In this document: in pieces, positions 1 to 9,302 of the stretch | Layout of the letters: each line of letters opens with the position of its first letter | Position numbering within the stretch: the first letter of the stretch is position 1 | From: an uncultured Oscillospiraceae bacterium | Lineage (GTDB): Bacteria; Bacillota; Clostridia; Oscillospirales; Oscillospiraceae | Reading direction: 5' to 3' | DNA: 58,978 nucleotides | NCBI GenBank assembly: GCA_934597175.1 | Contig: CAKTQR010000013.1 | Span: 1-58,978, forward strand | Position numbers and translations under genes: made by a program | Notes under the pieces: model-generated | What the model was told of the DNA's origin: nothing | The model's database searches: none | Seen by the model: the letters and a program-made list of their open reading frames with translations, nothing else

Positions 1-157
1 GGGCATGTCAGAGCCGCACCGTGACCGAGCCGCAGCGAGAAAGGTCCCGCCTCAAATTTGATTATAGCCATCAAAAATGTCTGCCTCGCAGACTTTTTGA
101 CGAGCATAGCGAGATTTTTTGTGAGGCTGCGCTTCACAAAAAATGTGGCGTTTTTTT
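1..157. repeat. Hairpin-rich dispersed repeat, copy A (left end cut by window)
   Basis: This stretch is nearly the same as 628-765: both begin GGGCATGTCAGAG, share AGCGAGAAAGGTCCCGCCTC and end in a T-rich block after ATGTGGCG. It contains successive small stem-loops: TTTGAT/ATCAAA around 57-74, GTCTGC/GCAGAC around 79-93, and TTTTTTGTGA/TCACAAAAAA around 115-143. Copy A carries a short internal duplication of GAGCCGCA that copy B lacks. Any short open frames here are repeat translations with no protein-like composition, so I do not call a gene. Confidence 0.8.
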
Positions 158-190
158 ATCATTAAAAGCCAACAGGCTTTTGATGATAAA

Positions 191-230
191 AAAGACTGAC
201 GCAGAAAAATTTCTGCGTCAGTCTTTTTTT
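191..230. terminator. Strong bidirectional rho-independent terminator
   Basis: A 17-bp perfect stem (AAAGACTGACGCAGAAA at 191-207 pairing with 210-226) closes on a very tight A/T loop and is followed by a T run to 230. A second stem just before it (about 159-186) has the same layout as the hairpin that follows copy B of the repeat. Which transcript it ends lies left of the window or is the repeat itself. Confidence 0.75.
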
Positions 231-616
231 GTCGACACCGGTCGGTAACAATGCCGGACAATTGGGGAGATGGAGATAATTATTTATCAGGATGGAGAGT
301 TCCTGAAGGATAATAAAGAAAGTATGGACAAATCGTGTATCTGTCTTCGCTTCGGCTATAATATACACTGTACTTTCTTATTACGCAAGAGAACAAAAAT
401 CATAGGCGCTATGATTTTTTGGAATATAGTTAATTTATTCACCCTTGATTATTCTTTACAGATAGGTTATACTGACCAAGTATTACACAAACGCATACCC
501 CCATGTACCGGCATGAATAAATCGACAGATTGTCAAAAAAAACACGGAAATAACATAACTACAATACGCCGCAGGGGGAGTGTGAGGGGGTAGCGAAGTG
601 TCGGTGCAGTAGTAAA
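231..616. other. AT-rich intergenic stretch without a recognisable gene
   Basis: The only long frame (a 107-codon frame from 270) has no convincing ribosome binding site, uses rare-looking codons, and resembles no family I know. The stretch contains one clear terminator-like hairpin (395-420). Nothing else is supported. Confidence 0.6.
395..420. terminator. Rho-independent terminator-like hairpin
   Basis: AAAAATCATAG (395-405), loop GCG, CTATGATTTTT (409-419), followed by T. It is symmetric, so either strand could use it. No gene is adjacent on either side. Confidence 0.55.
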
Positions 617-765
617 TGACATGCCGGGGGCATGTCAGAGCCGCAGCGAGAAAGGTCCCGCCTCAAGTTTGATTATAGCCATCAAAAACGCCTGTTAAGG
701 CTTTTTGACGAGCGTAGCGAGATTTTTCGTGAAGCTGCGCTTCACAAAAAATGTGGCGTGTTTTT
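617..765. repeat. Hairpin-rich dispersed repeat, copy B
   Basis: Second copy of the element at 1-157. Its left edge is a perfect palindrome (TGACATGCC at 617-625, GGG, GGCATGTCA at 629-637). The right half of that palindrome is what starts copy A, so the left half of copy A probably lies outside the window. The GTCTGC/GCAGAC hairpin of copy A is replaced here by a GCC-TGTTAA-GGC hairpin, so the primary sequence changed while the stem was kept. It ends about 60 bp before the LysR gene. Confidence 0.8.
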
Positions 766-774
766 GAAGCGTGC

Positions 775-796
775 AAAAAAGTCACAGGACTTTTTT
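775..796 (+). terminator. Hairpin between the repeat and the LysR gene
   Basis: AAAAAAGTC (775-783), loop ACAG, GACTTTTTT (788-796). It has intrinsic-terminator form and lies about 20 nt upstream of the LysR ribosome binding site. It could stop transcription arriving from the repeat or act as a leader attenuator; the sequence does not decide. Confidence 0.5.
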
Positions 797-828
797 GATG
801 CGCTGAATAAGAATTGGAGGTTCAATTT

Positions 829-1737
829 ATGGCGATTCAGAAATATCAGGCATTCGTCAAGGTAGCGGAGCTCGGCAGCATCACAAAGGCAGCCGAGGCC
901 ATGGGCTATACCCAGTCCGCCGTCAGCCGCATGATCGCCGACCTTGAGGATGTTTGGAATCTCAATCTGCTGCGCAGGAACAGAGGCGGCCTGTCGCTGT
1001 CGTCCGACGGCGTTATGCTGCTGCCGTATATAAAAGAAATGTGCTCCCGCTTTGAGGCCTTGCAGGAGCAGGCAAACGCTCTGAAGGGTCTTGAGACCGG
1101 TTTTATCCGCATCGGCTCGTGCTCGAGCTTTTCGACGCAGTGCCTTCCGGCGATACTGAAAGAGTTTGAGCTGCGCTATCCGAAGATAGTTTTCCAGCTT
1201 CAGAACATGGAGTATTCCGACACGGAGGACGCTCTGTGCGCAGGCGAGATAGACTGCGGCTTTATAAGCGCCCCGTTTTCGCCCGACCTTGATGTCACGA
1301 TGCTCATGCGTGACCGTATGCTCGCAGTGCTGCCGCCGGATCACCCGCTGTCGGATGCAAGGGTCTACCCCATGGCGCACTTGAGTCAAGAGCGCATCGT
1401 CAGGCTCACGGAGGAATCGAACAACGAAGTCTCGAAGATATACGAAAGCTTCAAGGATCTTATAAGTTCGCCGCTGAGCACCTACTGCGAGGTGAACGAC
1501 GACTACTCGGTCATGGCGATGGTCGAAAGCGGATTGGGCGTTTCGATGCTCTCGGAGCTTGTCACGAAGCGCATGCCGTTTAACATCTGCCTTAAGGAGT
1601 TTGACCCGCCGCAGTACCGTGACATCGGCGTCGCCGTCAAAAAGGGCCGCCGCCCGTCGCCGGCAACGGAGCGATTCATCGAGGTCGTGCTCGAATTTTT
1701 TGAAGACAACAAATACAAAATCCCGAATCTTCACTGA
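829..1737 (+). CDS. LysR-family transcriptional regulator
   Basis: A 302-residue protein of normal LysR length. The N-terminal winged helix-turn-helix is clear (FVKVAELGSITKAAEAMGY followed by TQSAVSRMIADLE, residues about 8-42), and the remainder fits the periplasmic-binding-like co-inducer domain. The ATG at 829 is preceded by GGAGG at 816-820; an in-frame TTG at 814 lies before that site and is unlikely. LysR proteins usually regulate a divergent neighbour, but upstream here is only the hairpin-rich repeat and downstream is convergent clpB, so the target and ligand cannot be inferred. The 3' end of the gene contains the first arm of a shared terminator. Confidence 0.95.
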   Translation: MAIQKYQAFVKVAELGSITKAAEAMGYTQSAVSRMIADLEDVWNLNLLRRNRGGLSLSSDGVMLLPYIKEMCSRFEALQEQANALKGLETGFIRIGSCSSFSTQCLPAILKEFELRYPKIVFQLQNMEYSDTEDALCAGEIDCGFISAPFSPDLDVTMLMRDRMLAVLPPDHPLSDARVYPMAHLSQERIVRLTEESNNEVSKIYESFKDLISSPLSTYCEVNDDYSVMAMVESGLGVSMLSELVTKRMPFNICLKEFDPPQYRDIGVAVKKGRRPSPATERFIEVVLEFFEDNKYKIPNLH

Positions 1738-1750
1738 TTCGGGATTTTTT
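1717..1750. terminator. Shared convergent terminator lysR/clpB
   Basis: AAAATCCCGAATC (1717-1729), loop TTCACT, GATTCGGGATTTT from 1736, followed by Ts. The left arm is inside the LysR reading frame and the right arm abuts the clpB stop. The A-rich and T-rich flanks let it work for both strands. Confidence 0.85.
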
Positions 1751-1751
1751 C

Positions 1752-4331
<2,580 letters not shown>

Positions 4332-4344
4332 GGCACTGACCTCC

Positions 4345-4995
4345 TTATATCAAAATTTCCGCCCTTCGAAGCAGCGAGAAGTAGCATGCCTCAATGTCCC
4401 TTGCGTCAAGGCGGCCGGTGAGGTAGCCCTTCATCATGGAGTCAAAGAGCTTGATGTATTCCGAAAGCACGCTTGCAAGCTCGTCGGAGCTGCAATCCCT
4501 GCTCGGAATGGCGATGGAGCGGATAAACTTGCCGTCATACAGCGCATACTTCGGTGCGCTCGCACCCAGAAGTGGACGCAGGTGCGCATCCTCGATGCTC
4601 TTCCAAATGCGGAAAAACTCGCTCATCGAGCGGATGAGTGCCGCCGACTGCGTGCGGAAAATGACGGTCAGCTCACCGAGACAGTCGCTGTCGCCACGGT
4701 ACAGCTCGACCTCGTACTTGACGGTGGGTCGGTACTTGTACTCAAGCGAGGACTTGAGCGACATGGTCATCGCATTGGGCGAGACAAACGGCACAAGCTC
4801 CCTCGACGGGGTCATGAGCTGCTCGATAGCAGAGAAAATGTCGTTTATCCTACGCTCGGGCGTGACCAAATTTACATGCTCGGCAAGGATCTGATTTATG
4901 AGATTTGAGCGATTCGTACCCAGGCGGTGCGCCAAGCGGTCGACCTCGGCGACCACATCTTCGCTGAGCATTAAGCTGTATAATGTCTTTTTCAT
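4345..4995 (-). CDS. Ribbon-helix-helix protein heading the clpB operon
   Basis: A 216-residue protein. The first 45 residues read as a CopG/Arc-type ribbon-helix-helix: a beta strand (TLYSLMLSEDVVAEVDRLAH), then GTNRSNLINQILAEHV. The roughly 170-residue C-terminal part, which contains polar beta-strand-like segments and two helices, is not a family I recognise. It is transcribed just before clpB with a 13-bp gap. The position suggests an autoregulator of the heat-shock operon, perhaps with the C-terminal domain sensing substrate or binding ClpB, but that is inference. The start ATG at 4995 is preceded by AAAGG. Confidence 0.85.
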   Translation of the reverse strand: MKKTLYSLMLSEDVVAEVDRLAHRLGTNRSNLINQILAEHVNLVTPERRINDIFSAIEQLMTPSRELVPFVSPNAMTMSLKSSLEYKYRPTVKYEVELYRGDSDCLGELTVIFRTQSAALIRSMSEFFRIWKSIEDAHLRPLLGASAPKYALYDGKFIRSIAIPSRDCSSDELASVLSEYIKLFDSMMKGYLTGRLDARDIEACYFSLLRRAEILI

Positions 4996-5027
4996 ATTCG
5001 TCTGCCTTTCTTTTTCCCTTTGAGCTT

Positions 5028-5056
5028 ATCATAGTCCCGTTTTTCTAATTTGTCAA
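5028..5056 (-). promoter_or_regulatory. Sigma-A promoter of the RHH-clpB operon
   Basis: On the minus strand, TTGACA (5056-5051), 17 nt, TATGAT (5033-5028). A perfect -35 with optimal spacing argues for housekeeping transcription that would be modulated by a repressor. Confidence 0.85.
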
Positions 5057-5062
5057 GAGTTT

Positions 5063-5089
5063 TATATAAATTATTTTACGAATTATATA
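5063..5089. promoter_or_regulatory. AT-rich inverted repeat upstream of the RHH-clpB promoter
   Basis: TATATAA (5063-5069) and TTATATA (5083-5089) form a 7-bp inverted repeat with 13 bp between, 7 bp beyond the -35. It is a plausible operator for the RHH protein or an UP element; AT richness makes chance occurrence possible. Confidence 0.35.
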
Positions 5090-5100
5090 GAGCACAACAA

Positions 5101-5124
5101 AAGCAGAGCTTTTCAGCTCTGCTT
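5101..5124 (-). terminator. Terminator of the DUF362/GTPase-NYN/YlmH operon
   Basis: AAGCAGAGCT/AGCTCTGCTT stem, followed on the minus strand by TTTTGTTG. It starts 2 bp after the YlmH stop. Confidence 0.85.
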
Positions 5125-5125
5125 A

Positions 5126-5872
5126 TTATTTGTAGATCTCAGCCGATATAAACTGTCTGCCCTTTTTGGACATGCCGCCCGCTGCGCCGACAGTGCCCTT
5201 GCCGCAGCCTCGCAGGGAGATGACATCGCCCTCGCGGACGGGCGCATCAAGCTTCATGCACACCGAGCAATTTAAGCTTGCGTCGCCTGCCGATATGCGC
5301 TCGGCAGCGGCGGTGCGTGAGAGGTTGAACATTCCGGCGCACACTGCGTCAAAGCGCAGGCTCTTGACCGAAAAGGTCACCTTTTTGACTTTGCGCTCGG
5401 GAGCTTTAAGCTCGCTAAGTTCGATTTTTGCGGTCTTGACCCCGTAGCGCCCGACCTTGTCGAGCCCGTCGAGCAAATGCCGCTCGACGCTCGGCAGGCA
5501 GAATATCGTCGCCGTGTCGCCGGTCACCCAGATATCGCCGAGCCACTCACGCTTGATGCCGAGGCCTAACGCAGCGCCCATATAGTCACGGTGCGCAGGC
5601 TCGCCGAAGCCCGCCTTTGCCGTGACGGCGCAGATATAGTCGACAGTGTCCAGCTCGTCCTCGTCCATATAAAACGGCAGGAAGAACGCAGCCTTGCGCT
5701 CGCAGTCGGGGTGACCGCCGGTGAGAAACATCTTGCAGTCCGCCGTTGCTGCCCACTTCGTGAGCGCAAACTGCTCAGCCGGCGTCAAAAACGCCGTGTG
5801 CGTGACCGACGAGGTGCGCTCGCAGCGCTCAGCGAGGTCTGCCGCTCTTTTTAAAAGTTCATCGTTTTCCAT
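5126..5872 (-). CDS. ylmH: YlmH-family S4-domain RNA-binding protein
   Basis: A 248-residue protein of the YlmH family. The N-terminal two thirds matches the conserved YlmH region (FLTPAEQFALTKWA, GHPDCERKAAFFLPFY, DYMGAALGLGIKREWLGDIW) and the C-terminus is an S4 RNA-binding domain (about residues 170-235). YlmH binds the 50S subunit and has been linked to ribosome-associated quality control in Bacillus. The ATG at 5872 overlaps the last four codons of the upstream gene and is preceded by GCGGAG; a longer frame to 5902 has no better site. In Bacillus ylmH lies in the divIVA/ylm cluster. Here it instead follows a ribosome-targeting GTPase fused to a nuclease, which supports a translation-rescue context. 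Confidence 0.93.
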   Translation of the reverse strand: MENDELLKRAADLAERCERTSSVTHTAFLTPAEQFALTKWAATADCKMFLTGGHPDCERKAAFFLPFYMDEDELDTVDYICAVTAKAGFGEPAHRDYMGAALGLGIKREWLGDIWVTGDTATIFCLPSVERHLLDGLDKVGRYGVKTAKIELSELKAPERKVKKVTFSVKSLRFDAVCAGMFNLSRTAAAERISAGDASLNCSVCMKLDAPVREGDVISLRGCGKGTVGAAGGMSKKGRQFISAEIYK

Positions 5873-8351
5873 CAAGATACTCCGCAATTTGCTGCTTTGC
5901 AAATTTAAGCTCGTTTATAAACTCGCCCGACGACATGCGCAGAACGCCCGAGCGCAGCGCCGACAGGCGGATGAGGCTGTCGTTCGTGATGACCCGCACG
6001 GCGTAGTTTTTGCCGATATCGTTTGCAAGCTTTTCTATATACATGTCGGCGGTCTCGTTCTGCTTGGTATAGGCGATATGTATGCCCTCGGTCTCCCTTT
6101 CGCCGGGGTTACCCTCGACCTTGTAGCCGTCGAACACCAGCACAAGCTCGCATTCCTTGAAGCCACGGTAGCTTTTCAGGATATCAATAAGTCGTGTCCT
6201 TGCAAGGTCAAGGTCGTCCTTGGCAAGCTCGCTTAGCTCATCCCACGCAAACAGCAGGTTGTAGCCGTCGACGATGAGATACTCCCACTTCGTCGGCTCG
6301 ATAACGGCGCTTTGCGCTGCCGCCGACACGGGGCTTGTGTACTCACGGCGGCGGATAGGACCGAACTCCCGCTCCATTATCGCCTCAAGCTCCTTGTCGT
6401 CAAGGCTGAAGTTGCGGGGACGGTACACGGGCTCGGGGGTCTTTTCCCTGCCGTAGCCGGTGTCAAGATGCATATGTTCCTCGACCTTGTCCCACTTGAC
6501 GGCAACGCCCGCTCCGTGCGAGCAGAACACCGAGTCCGGCGTGTTTTCAAGGTCGGCCTCGGGGTCGTAATCGACGCTTTCGAGCACCGCTTGCGTGTTG
6601 TGGCAGGGTCTGTACCCTGCGGGCATGGTCGTGAGCCTGCCCCTGCCGGAGGTGTAGGATGCAAGCTCGGCGGCATAGCCGTTGAGCTCGGGAACGGGTG
6701 CAAGCCCGTGTATGACGCTGCTGCCCTCGGCCTCAAACTCGCCGCTCATGGCTCTGATATCACTTATGGCACGACCTATCTGCTCGGGCGGCACCTCGAG
6801 CGTGAACTCATACCACGGCTCAAGCAGCACACTTTCGGCTTTCATCAGTCCCTGACGCACCGCACGGCAGGCGGCCTCTCTGAAATCTCCGCCCTCGGTG
6901 TGCTTGACATGCGCCCTGCCTGCGATGAGCCGGATGCGCACATCGGTCAGGGGCGAGCCCGTGAGCACGCCCTTGTGCTCCTTTGACATGAGGCTCGTGA
7001 GTATGCTCTGCTGCCATTCGTGGGCGAGCATGTCCTCCGGGCAGTCGCTGCAAATGCTTATACCGCTGCCCTGCCCGGTGGGCTCTAACACCAGGTGCAC
7101 CTCGGCGTAATGCCGCAGCGGCTCAAAATGTCCGACACCGAGCACGGGTGCTTTTATCGTCTCACGGTACATGATGCCGCCGAGATCCATCGTGACATCC
7201 ATGTCAAAGCGCTCCTTTATGAGCGCACACAGCACCTCGGTCTGCACCCTGCCCATGAGCTGGACACGAATTTGCCGCAGCTGCTCGTTCCACATGATAC
7301 GCAGCATGGGGTCTTCGTCCTCTAATTGCCGCAGCTTGGGAAGCGCCGTGCGTGCGTCGACGCCCTTGGGGAGGTTGATGCGGTACGCCATCACGGGCTC
7401 TAACACGGGCGCTGCTCCCTCGCTTTCGCAGCCGAGACCCTGTCCGGGGAAGCTTTCCGTCAAGCCCTGAACGGCGCAGACTGTGCCCGCCGTGACCTCG
7501 TCGACGGCTTCAAACTTTGCGCCCGAGTAAATGCGGATGCCCGTGACCTTTTCGCCGTTTATCTCGTCACGGTTTTTTAGGCTGCCGCCGGTTATTTTCA
7601 TGCAGGTAAGGCGAGTGCCCTTCGTGTCACGCAAAATCTTGAACACCCTTGCGCCGAAGGCATCGCCGCACTGCGGCTGCACGGTGTAGTCTTCAAGAAA
7701 GCGGATGAGCTCGCTCACGCCCTCTAATTTAAGCCCAGAGCCGAACAGCACGGGAAAGAGCTTTCTCTCGGCGACCATTCGCACGATATTGCCGTCGCTT
7801 ATACCGCCTGTTTCCATATAGCTTTCAAGCGTCTGCTCGTCGCACATTGCGGCAGCTTCGCACCACGCCTCGTCGTGCTCGGCGGAAAAGTCGATGCAGC
7901 TATCCGACAGGTGCTCCTTGAGGTCTGCGATTAAGCGCATTTTGTCCGCACCCGTGAGGTCCATTTTCGTTGCGAAAACTATCGTCGGGACGCTGTGCTT
8001 TCTCAAAAGCCGCCAGAGCGTTTCCGTGTGCGCCTGAACGCCGTCCGTGCCGGAAATTACGAGCACGGCATAGTCAAGCACCTGCAGAGTGCGCTCTGTT
8101 TCGGCGGAAAAATCCACATGTCCCGGCGTGTCAAGCAGGCACAGCTCGACCTTATCGGTTTTAAGCTGCGCCTGCTTTGAAAATATCGTTATGCCCCTCG
8201 CCCGCTCCAGCTCGTGGCTGTCAAGTGAGGTATTTTTGTGGTCGACCCTGCCGAGCTTGCGGATGCTTCCGCAGGTGTAGAGCATTGCCTCGGACAGAGT
8301 CGTCTTTCCGGCATCCACATGGGCGAGGATGCCGAGTACAAGCTTTTTCAT
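5859..8351 (-). CDS. TetM-like ribosomal GTPase fused to a C-terminal NYN (Rae1/YacP-like) nuclease domain
   Basis: An 830-residue protein. Residues 1 to about 640 are a translational GTPase of the ribosomal protection (TetM/TetO) branch: P-loop AHVDAGKT (10-17), RGIT (52-55), DTPGH (74-78), and the EF-G-like domains II to V. The G4 motif is TKMD (128-131) instead of NKxD. After a charged linker, residues about 685-830 form a NYN domain with DGYN (695-698), LVFDGYK, NETAD and a late VITND, the acidic layout of YacP/Rae1, the A-site mRNA endonuclease. Normal TetM is about 640 residues with no such extension. It starts with an ATGA overlap on the DUF362 gene and overlaps ylmH. I infer a factor that enters the ribosomal A site and cuts RNA there; I do not infer tetracycline resistance. 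Confidence 0.93.
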   Translation of the reverse strand: MKKLVLGILAHVDAGKTTLSEAMLYTCGSIRKLGRVDHKNTSLDSHELERARGITIFSKQAQLKTDKVELCLLDTPGHVDFSAETERTLQVLDYAVLVISGTDGVQAHTETLWRLLRKHSVPTIVFATKMDLTGADKMRLIADLKEHLSDSCIDFSAEHDEAWCEAAAMCDEQTLESYMETGGISDGNIVRMVAERKLFPVLFGSGLKLEGVSELIRFLEDYTVQPQCGDAFGARVFKILRDTKGTRLTCMKITGGSLKNRDEINGEKVTGIRIYSGAKFEAVDEVTAGTVCAVQGLTESFPGQGLGCESEGAAPVLEPVMAYRINLPKGVDARTALPKLRQLEDEDPMLRIMWNEQLRQIRVQLMGRVQTEVLCALIKERFDMDVTMDLGGIMYRETIKAPVLGVGHFEPLRHYAEVHLVLEPTGQGSGISICSDCPEDMLAHEWQQSILTSLMSKEHKGVLTGSPLTDVRIRLIAGRAHVKHTEGGDFREAACRAVRQGLMKAESVLLEPWYEFTLEVPPEQIGRAISDIRAMSGEFEAEGSSVIHGLAPVPELNGYAAELASYTSGRGRLTTMPAGYRPCHNTQAVLESVDYDPEADLENTPDSVFCSHGAGVAVKWDKVEEHMHLDTGYGREKTPEPVYRPRNFSLDDKELEAIMEREFGPIRRREYTSPVSAAAQSAVIEPTKWEYLIVDGYNLLFAWDELSELAKDDLDLARTRLIDILKSYRGFKECELVLVFDGYKVEGNPGERETEGIHIAYTKQNETADMYIEKLANDIGKNYAVRVITNDSLIRLSALRSGVLRMSSGEFINELKFAKQQIAEYLDGKR

Positions 8352-9220
8352 CTTACATCCATGTCGATAAGCTCATATTCACGGCTGCCGACACCGATCT
8401 CGGCCGCAGCCTCAATGGTGTGCACGCCGTGGCGGGATTCGATGCGCTCAATGAGGTCGGCCTTGCCCTCGTCATCGCTTGCGTACACAAGGTCGAGGCA
8501 TGCCTGGTCAAGTGCCACGGGGTCGAGCGAGGAAAGGATGCCGATATTCTTTATCTTGGGGTCGGCGGCAACTGCGCAGCAGTCGCAGTCGACGGACATG
8601 TTGCACATGATATTTACATACGCCATCTTGCCGTCCATGTACTCAACAACGCTCTTTGCAGCATCCGCCATGCACTCAAGGAAGCTGTCGTGATCTGCCG
8701 TCCAAATTGCGTTTACATCCTTAACGCCGTGGATATACGCCTTGCCGTGGGACGAGGCAATGCCGATGGAGATATTCTTAAGTGCACCGCCGTAGCCGCC
8801 CATGGGGTGACCCTTGAAGTGGGACAAAACGAGCATGCTGTCGTACTCGGCGAGGTCTTTGCCGACGAAGTTGACCTCAAGATGCTTGCCGCCGTGGACG
8901 GGCAGCTCCATCTCGCCCTCTGCGTCCATGATATCGACATCAGCTATCTCCGTCCATCCGTGCAGGAGCATGGTCTTTTTATGCGCCTCGGTGGTGTTGC
9001 GGCCGCCGTCGTATGCAGTGTTGCACTCGACGATAGTGCCGTTTACATGCTCGACTATATCCTTCATAAAGGCAGGGCGCAGGAAATTCTGATTGCCCGG
9101 CTCGCCGGAGTGCAGCTTCACGGCGACATTGCCTTCAAGCTTCATGCCGAGCTTTTCAAACGCACGAATTGCGCCTGCGGGGCTCAGATCTCTTGTGAAA
9201 TAAACCTTTGATTTTTCCAT
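8348..9220 (-). CDS. DUF362 family protein
   Basis: A 290-residue DUF362 protein (VYFTRD start, VLSHFKGHPMGGYGGALKN core, and ISIGIASSHGKAYIHG). The family is often tied to iron-sulfur proteins, but this member has no ferredoxin extension. A cysteine cluster (C206, C212, C214, C215) could bind metal. Biochemical function is not established. ATG at 9220 is preceded by AAGGAG with good spacing, while the longer frame to 9283 reads through the promoter. First gene of an operon whose next gene starts in an ATGA overlap. Confidence 0.9.
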   Translation of the reverse strand: MEKSKVYFTRDLSPAGAIRAFEKLGMKLEGNVAVKLHSGEPGNQNFLRPAFMKDIVEHVNGTIVECNTAYDGGRNTTEAHKKTMLLHGWTEIADVDIMDAEGEMELPVHGGKHLEVNFVGKDLAEYDSMLVLSHFKGHPMGGYGGALKNISIGIASSHGKAYIHGVKDVNAIWTADHDSFLECMADAAKSVVEYMDGKMAYVNIMCNMSVDCDCCAVAADPKIKNIGILSSLDPVALDQACLDLVYASDDEGKADLIERIESRHGVHTIEAAAEIGVGSREYELIDMDVR

Positions 9221-9254
9221 ATCGCTTCTCCTTTGCATTTTTCTTTGCTTTACT

Positions 9255-9283
9255 ATTATATAATATCTTGCCCTTTTCTTCAA
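9255..9283 (-). promoter_or_regulatory. Sigma-A promoter of the DUF362/GTPase-NYN/ylmH operon
   Basis: Minus strand TTGAAG (9283-9278), 17 nt, TATAAT (9260-9255). It interlocks with the divergent promoter at 9268-9296. Confidence 0.8.
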
Positions 9284-9296
9284 GATAAAGTATTAT
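9268..9296 (+). promoter_or_regulatory. Divergent sigma-A promoter; predicted start at the ATG
   Basis: TTGCCC (9268-9273), 17 nt, TATTAT (9291-9296). The -10 ends 6 nt before the ATG at 9303, so the usual start site coincides with the A of the initiation codon. This predicts a leaderless mRNA. Confidence 0.6.
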
Positions 9297-9302
9297 AGGT
9301 AC

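Noticed and set aside
742..1734. Long open frame on the minus strand under lysR
   Set aside because: It mirrors the LysR gene and has the composition expected from the antisense of a high-G+C gene. The plus frame has HTH and ligand domains.
5859..8351. Tetracycline resistance call for the TetM-like protein
   Set aside because: The nuclease fusion, altered G4 motif and chromosomal operon with YlmH argue for a housekeeping or rescue role; no resistance can be claimed from sequence.
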